Below are positions 25,101 to 40,100 of a stretch of DNA of 64,000 nt, piece after piece; within the stretch, counting starts at the first letter, position 1, and the number at the start of each line of letters is the position of its first letter. Source of the DNA: Apostichopus japonicus (Eukaryota > Echinodermata > Holothuroidea > Aspidochirotida > Stichopodidae). The stretch covers positions 28,925,668 to 28,989,667 of the forward strand of contig NC_092569.1 of the NCBI RefSeq assembly GCF_037975245.1. Reading direction: 5' to 3'. The notes beneath the pieces are model-generated. The model saw only the letters and a list, made by a program, of their open reading frames with translations. It was not told the DNA's origin and made no database searches. Made by a program: the position numbers and the translations under genes.

Positions 25101-28100
25101 CAGCCCGGAGGCGTCGTTTTATTCTTTCTCGAACAAAAATGTCATAATCCTCGACTGAGGTCAGGGCATGGTGACCTCATCAGGAGCGTTACACATAAAA
25201 CTATATCCCTCCCCTAATAAAATCAAGGGTAAATAAGCCCCCCCCCAGTCCCACCACCCACCCACTGAAAGATAGAACAATACACAAATGTGTTAATTTA
25301 ATTTACATACACATAGTAGTATGTAAGTATGTTACAATTGAAGCGTTTGAAAAATTTCAAAATTTGCGAACTATAACACTATAAAGGAAAGGGGTTTAAC
25401 TCCTTAGACCATCCTCAGACGACATAACATCTGATGTTGATTGGGCGTTCCCGTTACTGCCCCATCCCTCCTTGCGCATTACACTGATCTTTTCATATTT
25501 CTCGGGACCTTCAGCCAGTTTCTGCGGTCAAGTTAAATGATATTAGTATCATATTTTGTTCACATTATCTGTACCAATGTTACATCCAATGCCAGCTAGC
25601 TATCACGTAAGCTAACAACATATAGTGCTTTATGCGTTTACATTTGATGTTGCATGTAGGACTTCGATAGGGACTGTTTAGTCATTGACATTAATATCCG
25701 TAAGATTGTGAAAGGATTTTTTATTTGAGGCGGTTCAAGGGTTATTTAATCAATTTGATGTCGTCTTTATGGAAAAGCAATGTCAAATATACTGTATGGT
25801 GTGCCCATTATGAACTTCTAATTTTTTACCAGTGATATAAGAAACAGCCAACAACAAAAAAATGTGATATTTATTTTATTAAGTTCCCATAACATTATTT
25901 CAAATATCACAAACATCACAAACATCTTATAAGATAGAAATATATTGTTTTGTTGAATTCATTCTATTTGCATGGTTAGACTCATTTCATGAAACAAGTT
26001 ATTTTATTATAATGACACTATAAATAATAAAAATAAAATATATTCTGTTTTATATACAATCACATTGTTCTTCATCACTAACTACTAATTTTCATAATTA
26101 ATTAACCATCTTAAGTTGTCGGATATTTTTTATATTTGTGGCAAAACAAACTCAAGATTCCACGGCAATCTTATGGATATGTCTTGTATTCAGAATAAAA
26201 CAATGAGCAACCATCACGGGATGTGTTAAATACTAATGACTCAACACTAACCCACGCAGGGCCCTTATACTCGGATATTCCCCTTAACTATTTTCTTGTG
26301 TTGTAATTGTCTCAGCTTATAAAAGTCTATCCTAATCAGTTTCTTTTATAAAATTGGTGATAGTTCATATAAATGGAATACTTGATGCACCACTTACAGT
26401 ACAACATTCAGTGAACGTTTGGTGACCATGCATAATTTGCTACAGTAAATTGTGCTCTTTGATATTGCTGTGTTAAGAATTGGTAAAATATCAAGATCTA
26501 TTAGAAGTATGCAGTGTGATGGTAGCCATTGTGTGTGGCACTGTATGCATATTCTGTAGTTGATCAATTTTGTGATTTCACACATGGTTATGAGCAAAAG
26601 GAAAGGCAACTTTTGGAACAGTTGGTTATGGTGTCGTCACGTCATGTGGATGTTAGGTATTTGTATTTGTATGTATTTATTTGTTTCATCACTATTTACA
26701 ATGTGACAGGAAGTCTCCTATGCAAGGGAAGAAGGTAGGATTCATGCTAACAAGTTCACCTGAGCCTCTTTCTTTGAGACCATTGCCACATTGTCTTTTA
26801 TTGATTTTTGTTACACTTTTTGGATCTGAAATGTGTTAATAACATTGAAAAACAACAAATTTCCGACATAACATCTTAAGGATGTACAGTAGAGAGAGCA
26901 AAATCAGAGCATTGGAAACTGGAGGAAGCCTGTTTATTGCTGTAAAACTTAAAAGCTGGCCCCACTTGCCCTGACTGAACCCCCTCCCCTGCCCGACTCT
27001 ACTGTCGTAACCTAATTTTCATAGTTGTGACGACCCATACTCTTACAACGCACCCCTGCACACTGTATGACTAGTGAGCACAGACAACGACTGTTTTATG
27101 TTAACAAACTATGCTCCTTTAAATATGTCACATGACAAACTATTTCCCCTTGATTAGTTACAACAATTATTAAAACTGTGCAGCTTGAGTCGTGAACTGA
27201 CACAAAATGCTCACTGCCAGCCAGAGAAACGTTAAGTCTGTGTACATGTTCAGTTATTGGGACTGAAACAGACATGACTTTAAAATGGGTAAAGTCAGTG
27301 GTGGAGATTTCTTGTCAGAAGTGGGGGGGGGGGGTTGCAGGCCATTGATGAAATAAAACGTCATAACTGCTGGCTCACTATCTAAGTGGAGCGCCACCAT
27401 AAGTTGGCGCGAAGTGCACAAGAATTTGTTGGCAAATATTGCCTCCCAGCAAATGGCACTGCCCAGGCCTTGGTTGATGCGCAGCGTACAAGCAAATTTC
27501 TGGTTTTGGTACCCCCAGATGACCGGAAATGGCACTTCTCGGGCTTGAAACTGACCAACCATATGTACACTTTTGCCTGAGAACCTTTTTGCAAATACTT
27601 TTTTCTCATCTATAACCTTTTTGAAGATTGTCACCAGTCACACATCACGTTCGACTTCATCACATATCCTGTGGATCATTGCTTTTGTAGGTGATTCTTC
27701 ATCGCGGCCCACAATATCCGTCAGCCCCACTGTTCAGAATTTGAAAATTCACAATTCTCGTAAATAAATTCACTTCAAAACATACCCATAATGTTGCACA
27801 AAATATCATCTATGGACAACCGGTATAGAAAAACCTCCTTCAAACCCTAACAGACAGGTCAAAATTGCACGAGTATGATGAAGTATGATGAAGAATGTTG
27901 GTTATGGAATTTTCGAAATTCAGACGGCTACTAAAAAATTTCATTGAAGGAAATAAAAATATATATACCAGATATTTCCGAAACCGAACACTACACACAT
28001 CGACAGTTTTGAGCATGGGCGCAGATCAGTCTTGGATAATGATGGGACGCGTGTCTGTTCTATGACACTATCTAAGCGGAGCGCGACCATGGGTTCGCGC

Positions 28101-31100
28101 GTAGCGTTCAATTTTTTTGGGCAAATATACCTCCCAGATCGCCGGAAATAACACTTCCCAGACCTAATGATGCTCCTAAACCTCCCTAAGTTTTAGATCT
28201 CATGGCTTAGAAATTTAGTTTGGAGAAATACATGGGTGTCTGCAGAAAGAAAATCAGGGGACAAATAATCCAAGAAGACTTTTGTATATATACGATGGGT
28301 CTGGGGTCCTCTCCCAGAAAACAAATATAGACTGCCGCAAATGCGATTTCCGTCCTATATTTAACAACTGTGGATAAAATACAATAAAATGAGAACTGCT
28401 GCATGTCATTTGCACAATGCTGGATCAAACTGCGCCAAAGTTCAATACAGGGGAACTTGAAATGCAGCTATTGGTCAAGACAAATTGGTGGGGACACGGT
28501 ATATCATGTCCCCACTACTGAGTTGGTGCCCGCTGTCCTCACCAGGATCTGCGCCCATGGTTTGGAGGCTGTTTATCGTGGAACGCCATTTTCATGCTCA
28601 CTGATATGATGTGATATCTGCTGTTTGCTTTACAAATTCGAATAATTTTGTCACTGTTCATCTTTCTCTTGCCGTTTTCCTGCCGTATTTTCTACTCCAT
28701 CCTTTTCTCCTTTTCTCTCTTTCTTCTTTTTCTTTTCCTTCCTTCACCTCGTTGAAGTTGGCAAGTGTATACAGTTCCAAAGCTATTCAACAGCAACAAA
28801 ACGTTATTTTGTGTATGTCTGTTGTGGGGTGAAGTTAGCGCTATGAGCTACAAGTTCCAATGCGCAAGGTGGGGGAAAGGGGCTAGAAATAATGTGTGGG
28901 TCAATTCTAACTCGGTTTTCGGTCGTTAATTGTTGAGGTAAAAGGTTGAAATGACTTTAACAATTTCAAATTTAATAATTTGATTTATTATGCCATTTGG
29001 AGCACATAAAATAGGCTATAACAGAACATTACTGGCAAAAACTAGGGGGGTTGATTGTGTGGGCCAACCCCCCTCTTCAAAAAGTGGGGGGTTAAAACCC
29101 CCCAATCCCCCCTGTTTCTCCGCCACTGGGTAAAGTTACCATAATTTGATAGAGTAGAGATCTGTGAAAACTATATGGTTAGCCTGTATTGTTAGACCTA
29201 TATTATTATATATACAGAGATATATGCATTGGTTCACTGTAATCACCATACCACCCTGACTTCATGCAAAGACAGTAGATTGCCCTCTTGTTTTGTTGGT
29301 GTACAGTGACTCCCTGTGTTCCCTTAAGTCGGGTACTGTGTTATACATATGTAGTTGCAGTGATAAACACTGTAGTCGCTGTCCTCTTTAGTCAAACTGT
29401 AACCACTTTTTCAATCCCAATTATAATCTACAAAGCCTTAACGGAAACAGCAAAAATTGCCATGTGATAAAGTAAACATCAGTTTTGTATCTTCAGACAC
29501 TTTCGTGGTTTATTGCACCCGTTCAGGGGAATTATACCGTAAACTGCAACACATGCCGTAAGTAAGGGAACTTTTTCCTTGTTTCAAGGAGTTAGATTCT
29601 CCCGACCTTTGCAAGTATAAAGTCTCTCTATTTCTGAGAACGGTCAAATATCCATGAAAATCTGAAGAATAGAAAAATCAGCGAGAGCTTAATCAAAGCT
29701 ATCCTATCAGAGAACAGTTATGCCCTAACCATCCCTAGTTTACCGTATATCATACTTGGAATTGTTGGTCAGAATTTGTCAATACGCTGGCACGGTAGAC
29801 AAGCCATGAGTTGATGTATTTATCAGAACTGATCTCTAAAAGGATCTGTCTGAAGTACTTCCAATTTGAGTACACTTAGATAGTACAGAATGATTGTATA
29901 TCACTAAATTATCGTACCTGATGTAAAGAGTCAGCAAAACGAGATATTTTTTTTTGTTTTCTTGTTTTAACGATAGCCAGCGAATCAGTGCAGACCACCC
30001 CAATGGAAACCACTACTGGTGATGATCCTTCTATCGTGGTGAGAATTACATACTTAATTACATACAATTTTGAAGTAAGAGAATATTGTGTTTGAGGAGT
30101 AAGATTTAAGATTCAAATTTTGATGATGATATGAGCAATTATGATATTGCCTGGCTGTACAATACTGTATGTTGGCTGTTAATTATCACTTCCAGTGTAG
30201 AAGAGAGATCTCACAGAAACAGCAAAGAAATAAGCTTGGAATACTGTAAATGAATAGAAAAAAATTGAAATTGGTATATTTTTTCCCCTTTGTCATCCAA
30301 TAGTAAAGATACCCTTGAAACTATTCGGTTACGATGTCACTCTTTGTAGGAGAGAAGGTTACATTTTGTGATTGGCATTAAAAGTACATTCCATGAATCT
30401 TGGAAACATTAACACTATCAGTAGAGTCAATTAGAACATTCTGTTTGTAATAGCTTAGAATCGTCAGAGATTTGCAATGAATTCGACACAAAGTATCAAG
30501 GCATCAATGTTTCCAGATTGCCTGAATTACCACCAAACAAAATGTCTGTCCATTGGAGTGCATATAGGATGAGGAACCTCCTTTCCATGTGACGTTAATG
30601 TTTCTTCCTCGTTCAGCATATTGTTCTGTAGGATTTTTGTTAGCTATTTTAATACTCCAATAAAAGTATGAAGAAAAAGCTGAATGATCGTGTACTGCTG
30701 TCAAAGGTCATATATTATCCTTAATAAGATAAGATATGTCACTTCATGGTTTGCTTGCTTGCTATTAAGTAACTTGTTATGTTATTATTAGATGAAAGAC
30801 TGCTTGGATGTCTTCAATGCTGGTAATACAACCGATGGCATCTACACAATCAAACCAACTAACTGGAATGGGGATTCATTTGATGTCTTCTGTAACATGA
30901 CTGACGGAGGAGGATGGACGGTAAGTCAAGTATGACATCCTAGTATACACGATATATTGTATATGTATAACATGACTGACGGAGGAGGATGGACGGTAAG
31001 TCTAGTATGACATCCTATAGTATAGACGATATATGTATAATATGATCGATGGAGGAGGATGGACGATCAGTCTAGTATGACATCCTATAGTATAGACGAT

Positions 31101-34100
31101 ATATTGTATATGTTATATGACTGACGGAGGAGGATGGACGGTCAGTCTAGTATGACATCCTATAGTATAGACGATATATTGTATATGTATAATATGACTG
31201 ACGGAGGAGGATGGACGGTAAGTCTAGTATGACATCCTATAGTATAGACGATATATTGTATATGTATAATATGACTGATGGAGGAGGATGGACGGTAAGT
31301 CTAGTATGACATCCTATAGTATAGACGATATATTGTTTATGTATAATATGACTGATGGAGGAGGATTGGCGGTAAGTCTAGTATGACATCCTATACTATA
31401 GACGATATATTGTATATGTATAATATGACTGACGGAGGAGGATGGACGGTAAGTCTAGTATGACATCCTATAGTATAGACGATATATTGTATATGTATAA
31501 TATGACTGATGGAGGAGGATGGACGGTACGTCTAGTATGACATCCTATAGTATAGACAGTATAGACGATGTATTGTATATGTATAATATGACTGACGGAG
31601 GAGGATGGACGGTAAGTCTAGTATGACATCCTATAGTATAGACGATATATTGTATATGTATAACATGACTGACGGAGGAGGATGGACGGTAAGTCTAGTA
31701 TGACATCCTATAGTATAGACGATATATGTATAATATGATCGATGGAGGAGGATGGACGATAAGTCTAGTATGACATCCTATAGTATAGACGATATATTGT
31801 ATATGTTATATGACTGACGGAGGAGGATGGACGGTCAGTCTAGTATGACATCCTATAGTATAGATGATATATTGTATATGTATAATATGGCTGACGGAGG
31901 AGGATGGACGGTAAGTCTAGTATGACATCCTATAGTATAGACGATATATTGTATATGTATAACATGACTGACGGAGGAGGATGGACGGTAAGTCTAGTAT
32001 GACATCCTATAGTATAGACGATATATGTATAATATGATCGATGGAGGAGGATGGACGATAAGTCTAGTATGACATCCTATAGTATAGACGATATATTGTA
32101 TATGTTATATGACTGACGGAGGAGGATGGACGGTCAGTCTAGTATGACATCCTATAGTATAGATGATATATTGTATATGTATAATATGGCTGACGGAGGA
32201 GGATGGACGGTAAGTCTAGTATGACATCCTATAGTATAGACGATATATTGTATATGTATAATATGACTGACGGAGGAGGATGGACGGTAAGTCTAGTATG
32301 ACATCCTATACTATAGACGATATATTGTATATGTATAATATGACTGACGGAGGAGGATGGACGGTAAGTCTAGTATGACATCCTATAGTATAGACGATAT
32401 ATTGTATATGTATAATATGACTGACGGAGGAGGATGGACGGTAAGTCTAGTATGACATCCTATACTATAGACGATATATTGTATATGTATAATATGACTG
32501 ACGGAGGAGGATGGACGGTAAGTCTAGTATGACATCCTATAGTATAGACGATACATTGTATATGTATAATATGACTGATGGAGGAGGATGGACGGTAAGT
32601 CTAGTATGACATCCTATAGTATAGACGATATATTGTTTATGTATAATATGACTGATGGAGGAGGATTGGCGGTAAGTCTAGTATGACATCCTATAGTATA
32701 GACGTTGTATTGTATATGTATAATATGACTGACAGAGGAGGATGGACGGTAAGTCTAGTATGACATCCTATAGTATAGACGATATATTGTATATGTATAA
32801 TATGACTGACGGAGGAGGATGGACGGTAAGTCTAGTATGACATCCTATACTATAGACGATATATTGTATATGTATAATATGACTGACGGAGGAGGATGGA
32901 CGGTAAGTCTAGTATGACATCCTATAGTATAGACGATACATTGTATATGTATAATATGACTGATGGAGGAGGATGGACGGTAAGTCTAGTATGACATCCT
33001 ATAGTATAGACGATATATTGTTTATGTATAATATGACTGATGGAGGAGGATTGGCGGTAAGTCTAGTATGACATCCTATAGTATAGACGTTGTATTGTAT
33101 ATGTATAATATGACTGACAGAGGAGGATGGACGGTAAGTCTAGTATGACATCCTATAGTATAGACGATATATTATATATGTATAATATGACTGACGGAGG
33201 ATGGACGGTAAGTCTAGTATGACATCCTATAGTATAGACAGTATAGACGATGTATTGTATATGTATAATATGACTGACGGAGGATGGACGGTAAGTCTAG
33301 TATGACATCCTATAGTATAGACAGTATAGACGATATATTGTATATGTATAATATGACTGACGGAGGAGGATGGACGGTAAGTCTAGTATGACATCCTATA
33401 GTATACACGATATATTGTATAGGTATAATATGACTGACGGAGGAGGATGGACGGTAAGTCTAGTATGACATCCTATAGTATAGACGATGTATTGTATATG
33501 AATAATATGACTGATGGAGGAGGATGGACGGTAAGTCTAGTATGACATCCTATAGTATAGACGATATATTGTTTATGTATAATATGACTGATGGAGGAGG
33601 ATTGGCGGTAAGTCTAGTATGACATCCTATAGTATAGACGATGTATTGTATATGTATAATATGACTGACAGAGGAGGATGGACGGTAAGTCTAGTATGAC
33701 ATCCTATAGTATAGACGATATATTGTTCATGTATAATATGACTGATGGAGGAGGATTTGGCGGTAAGTCTAGTATCACATCCTATAGTATAGACGATGTA
33801 TTGTATATGTATAATATGACTGACGGAGGAGGATGGACGGTAAGTCTAGTATGACATCCTATAGTGTAGACGATATATTGTATATGTATAATATGACTGA
33901 CAGAGGAGGATGGACCGTAAGTCTAGTATGACATCCTATAGTATAGACGATATATTGTTCATGTATAATATGACTGATGGAGGAGTATTTGGCGGTAAGT
34001 CTAGTATCACATCCTATAGTATAGATGATATATTGTATATGTATAATATGACTGACAGAGGAGGATGGACGGTAAGTCTAGTATGACATCCTATAGTATA

Positions 34101-37100
34101 GACGATATATGGTATATGTATAATATGACTGACGGAGGAGGATTGACGGTAAGTCTAGTATGAGATCCTATAGTATAGACGATGTATTGTATATGTATAA
34201 TATGACTGACAGAGGAGGATGGACGGTAAGTCTAGTATGACATCCTATAGTATAGATGATGTATTGTATATGTATAATATGACTGATGGAGGAGGATGGA
34301 CGGTAAGTCTAGTATGACATCCTATACTATAGACGATATATCGTATATGTATAATATGACTGATGGAGGAGGATGGACGGTAAGTCTAGTATGACATCCT
34401 ATAGTATAGACGATGTATTGTATATGTATAATATGACTGACAGAGGAGGATGGACGGTAAGTCTAGTATGACATCCTATAGTATAGACAGTATAGACGAT
34501 ATATTGTTCATGTATAATATGACTGATGGAGGAGGATTTGGCGGTAAGTCTAGTATCACATCCTATAGTATAGACGATGTATTGTATATGTATAATATGA
34601 CTGACGGAGGAGGATTGACGGTAAGTCTAGTATGACATCCTATAGTATAGACGATATATTGTATATGTATAATATGACTGACAGAGGAGGATGGACGGTA
34701 AGTCTAGTTTGACATCCTATAGTATAGATGATATATTGTATATGTATAATATGACTGACAGAGGAGGATGGACGGTAAGTCTAGTATGACATCCTATAGT
34801 ATAGACAGTATAGACGATGTATTGTATATGTATAATATGACTGACGGAGGAGGATGGACGGTAAGTCTAGTATGACATCCTATAGTATAGACAATATATT
34901 TTATATGTATAATATGACTGACAGAGGAGGATGGACGGTAAGTCTAGTATGACATCCTATAGTATAGACGATATATGGTATATGTATAATATGACTGACG
35001 GAGGAGGATTGACGGTAAGTCTAGTATGAGATCCTATAGTATAGACGATGTATTGTATATGTATAATATGACTGACAGAGGAGGATGGACGGTAAGTCTA
35101 GTATGACATCCTATAGTATAGATGATGTATTGTATATGTATAATATGACTGATGGAGGAGGATGGACGGTAAGTCTAGTATGACATCCTATACTATAGAC
35201 GATATATTGTATATGTATAATATGACTGATGGAGGAGGATGGACGGTAAGTCTAGTATGACATCCTACAGTAAAGACGATATATTGTATATGACTGACGG
35301 AGGAGGATGGACCTTAATTCTAGTATGATATCCTATGTCATAAATATGGTTAAGTTTGCCTCCAAAGTGTCGTTATTCTGTGGATATTGTCAGATTATAA
35401 GCACCAGAAGTGTGCTCTGTACAATAGTTATACACACATTCTCATTGACAGTTCCTTTAATCTTACGTATTCACACTGGTCAACAGGATCACTTTGGTCG
35501 ATTGGTACGGAATTAGTTTGTGACGCAATGGTCAGGGGTTCTGTTCCTACCTATAGGTCTACATTTGAAGTGGCAGTGAATTTGCTAGAAACAAATAAAC
35601 ATCCGTTGGAATAAGAAACAAGTTTTGACACAATAAACTTCCAGTAATTTCTACTTCTTACTTTTCTTTACTAACTTTGAACCTCCAGAAGTCCACTTGA
35701 GATCATTACAGTGTTTGATTCCATTGTCTATGAATTGGGGATTGTCAGAGTAGATTCAGAGTAGATGGTTTGCTCTCTTGATATAGATTTAGAGTTTATT
35801 ACAAAAGCAATCTGTCTGTCGCAATACTAGGCCCATTCTCTCCGCAAATGAGGCCAGTTTTGGTTTGTTGAAGTAATCATTTCAAACCAGAGCTGAGCCC
35901 AAATCATTAAAAGTGTTTCTGTTCCAAAGCGAATAGTATGGAAGTTTGAAAGTAAGATTCCATTATTTGTAATGGGACAGAGTTCAGACATTAGCAACAG
36001 TATCCAACGTTGGTCTGAATATCTATTACACACACAGACATTAGAACAGTTTTCATTCATGGTCTGTGAACAATCAACTATGGTGAGAAGATGGTGAAAT
36101 TCACTTTGCTCTAAAATGCCACTTAACAGAAGGGTGAATTACAGTTCAGAATGGATTTAATTTGGAAGATTATGTTACTGCTCATTCACAGGTCATCCTT
36201 AGGTTCGTTCTACAAAGAAGTTAAATGCACTTTCTCATTGAAATGTTATTGAAAATAATTTGGAATTATCTTTTCATTCTTACATTATATACAGGTATTC
36301 CAACGTCGTGTTGATGGCTCCGTTGACTTCTATCGTAACTGGACCAGCTATAAGGAAGGCTTTGGTGTGCTGGACCATGAGTATTGGTTGGGAAATGATA
36401 AGTTGTATTACCTCACCAATCAAGGTGACTATCAATTTCGGATCGATATGGTGAACAAAGATGGAGCTCCATACTACGCAAAGTTTGACTTGTTCCGGAT
36501 CAACGATGAAAGTGACAAGTACAGACTGTCTGGACTGGGAACTTTTAATGGAACTGCAGGTTTGTCCAAACTATAGGTTTCTCTCTGTGTTTGTTGTATA
36601 CAACTTCACTGTACTATTAAATGTCATGTTCTGTTTTTTTATTTCTTTGGATGTCATTTATTTTTCTGGTTCCTTGCTGGAAGCAGAGGAACCTATGCAG
36701 TCAAGTTTGTGTGTGTGTTTTTTGTGCGTCTGTGACGCTTGCTGAAGTCCGCCGTGGTGGAGTGATGGATATTTGTCATACTCAATGTGTAGGTGTGTTA
36801 TAATGAGAAGGTGTGCCCTATTGGTTTTGACGCTGACCTTATGAATATTAATGAGATTATAGAGCCAAACCTAAAAATCTTTACATTGCAATAATTCTGC
36901 AACATTAAGTTGGATTGTAGCCAAATTTGGTTTAGAATTGTTAGTTCATTGCTGGCCCGTACATATAGGCCTAAATTTTGGGGCAATCTGGGTCTAAAAA
37001 CTTCCTAGCCCCTTTTTTGGGCCAGGTCTGCCCACATTTTGTTTCCACCTCAAATGCATTTTGGGACACATTCTTTGGGTCCGAATTTGAGGGGCCCATT

Positions 37101-40100
37101 ACTTTTTGAACCAGTTGGGCCCACATTTGTGATCTGTAAAGACATCACATAAATCAAGCATGATTAGGCCTACTGACAGTGAAAATGCTAATACATAACA
37201 TGCAGTTCATAAACCGAGCAAAATGACAGTCAATGCAGCAATGAAAAGACATAGAAACCATGTTCGTACAGTGACATGCTAAGGTATCACACATAGACAA
37301 GAACAACTTGCTAACAGTGATAAGCTGAGATATAACATGACTCAAATATAACAGTGATATGTGATGTAGACTGTCACAGAGATTAAGGAAACATGTCCTG
37401 ATATACGGTGATATGTAATGTAGACTGTCACAGATTAAGATGCATGTCCTGCTATGTAGTGATATGTGATATAGACTGTCACAGAGATTAAGCATAAATG
37501 TTTTGCTGTGTAGTGATATGTGATGTAGACTGTCACAGATTAAGATACATGCCCTGCTGTGTAGTGATATGTGATGTAGACTGCCACAGAGATTAAGCAT
37601 AAATATCCTGCTCTGTAGTGACACGTTATGTAGGCTGTCACAGAGATTGAGCATGCATGGCCTGCTGTACGGTGATATGTGATGTAGACTGCCACAGAGA
37701 TTAAGCATAAATATCCTGCTGTGTAGTGACATGTTATGTAGACTGTCACAGAGATTTAGCATACATGTTCTGCTGTATGGTGATATGTGATGCAGACTGT
37801 CACAGAGATTTAGCATACATTATAAATCAATAAAGATTTCTTTATTCCGTATTCCTGTAATCCAAAGATTATTCAACGCAGAAGTAATGTTGAGTCGATT
37901 CGTGGTTTATTAGCTTTGATATCTGGTAACTATCTGGTAATCTGTTAATCTGCTAAACTGTCAATCTGTCAGTCTGGTAAATAAAATCTTTGGTTTAACA
38001 CTGGAAAATACTTCTTGCTTCAATACGTTCTTGATATCGACTGAACTCAAATTACGGTAAATGAACGTAAAGACAGAACCAACGAAAACAACAAATTTCA
38101 AACACATACTCACGCACGCACGCACACTCGCACAAACACGCACACGCGCAGTAGCACTGCAACTTTACATGACGCACACTTCGTAACAATACACAAACAA
38201 CACATCGTGTGAGCGCGTTTACACTCCCCCCTGTTAAATCATATGGATTTCACACACATTTACAACCAATCAAACAATTTAGTACACTGAGACAAAGTAA
38301 TATATATTCAAAGAAAAATCAACAATGAGACTAATCAGACATTCTCTTTACAATACACAATTTCGTAATCGGTCTTTTGAGTATTTTATTACGAACCTTA
38401 ACCCCAACGCTTCTTACTTTCCCATCGCTACTCTTGAAAACTGTATGGATTCTAGCTAAAGGCCATTTTCCGCGTGGAATTGTTTCGTCGGTGAGGAGAA
38501 CTATGTCCCCAATGACAACATTTTCTTTCGGAACATTCCACTTATGGCGTTTTTGGAGGAGAGGCAGATATTCTTTCCGCCATCTCTTCCAAAACAAGGA
38601 AGCAAGGTATTGTACTTGAAGCCACCTTTTACGCCCGTAAGAGACTCCTGCGTCAACTGGGGTGTCTGGCCCATGTCTCATCAAAAGCAGGTGGTTCGGA
38701 GTAAGAGGCTCCTCATCTTTTGGATCTGAGGAGAAGTCAGTGAGAGGTCTTGAGTTGAGAATAGATTCAACCTCGGCTAGTACAGTAGTAAGAACCTCAT
38801 CAGTGACCGTTTGCTGCCTCAGGACGCCTCTTAGAATCCTTCTTACCGACCTAATAAGCCTTTCCCATGCTCCTCCGAAATGGCTGGCTGTAGGAGGGTT
38901 AAAGTGCCACTCACAACCTTTACTATGAAAAAAGGCTTCTACATCATCTTTATTCATGGCTTTAAAAGCATTTCTCAGCTCTTTCTCGCCAGCTTGGAAA
39001 TTAGAACCATTGTCGCTAAAAATCTTAACTGGCTGACCTCTTCTTGCTACAAAACGTCTGAAAGCATTAAGGAAGGAATCAGCATCAAGGGATTCACAAA
39101 CTTCCAAATGAACAGCTCTGGAGGACAAGCAAGTAAAAATGCAACCGAACCTCTTTACGGTCGAGCGACCTCTTTTCGCTTCGAATGGCCCAAAATAGTC
39201 CACGCCGACAAAACTAAAAAGAGGTTTGTCAGAGGAGACTCTCTCCGAAGGCAATGCGGCCATTATCTGACAAGAAGGCCGTGCAAGGATCTTACGACAA
39301 ATAACGCACTTACTTACTACACTCTTCACTGCTGTTCGACCATTCAGTAGCCAAAACTTCTGCCGAATGGCACTTAACGTCATGGCCAATCCACCATGAC
39401 CTACCGACTCATGATAATATCTAATAATGAGTGTGACTACTGCTCCCCTAGGGGGCAAGATAATTGGGTGCTTAACGTCAGTTCCCAAATCAGCATTGTC
39501 GAGACGACCCCCCGCTCTAAGTACATTTCCAAGAAGAATGGGTTTGAGTTTAAATAATCGCTGGTCACGCTGCCAGGATTTAAACGCCGATTTTTGGACC
39601 CATGAAATTATGGTAGTTTCACTCGCTTCGATTTCTGATACAGACAGATTTATGCCACTTGCTGCCAATGAACCTCTACACTTATTAACAAAGCGAAAGA
39701 CCCAAGCTAACACCTTGACTAACTTGGTCCACGATGAAAACCTGGAGATTAACTGCTCAGAAAAATTATCATTAACTAAAGTAGTTACATTAAGAAAAAC
39801 AGACTTTCCTATTTCTGTGTCTCCAGACAAATCAATATCATCATGTTTCAGTGAAGGCCATGCGCTTTCTTTCTTCGAAAGGAAACTTGGGCCGGAGAGC
39901 CACGTTCCTAAATCATACGTACCCCTCGAGCCATCATCGGCTGGGTTTTCTTTGGAGCCTACATGTCTCCATTGATTTGGAGAGGAGAACTCATGAATCT
40001 TGGACACTCGGTTCGCAACGAAGGTTTTAAATCGCTTATCCTCGTTGCGAATGTACCCAAGGACAATCATTGAGTCCGTCCAAAATATAACATCATCGAG

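Noticed and set aside
34450-34635. Open frame inside the 77-bp array
   Set aside because: Repeat read-through. The unit is not a multiple of three and the frames close quickly elsewhere.
30894-35337. CRISPR-like array
   Set aside because: Units are contiguous with no unique spacers, the host is a eukaryote, and the unit derives from an exon end.
37154-37816. 220-codon minus-strand open frame with 18-residue repeats
   Set aside because: It is the 54-bp minisatellite read through in one frame. It has no start context or splice support, and the array is a known repeat here.
37961-38143. 60-codon frame present twice (also 44910-45092)
   Set aside because: It lies within both LTRs and is not a gene.
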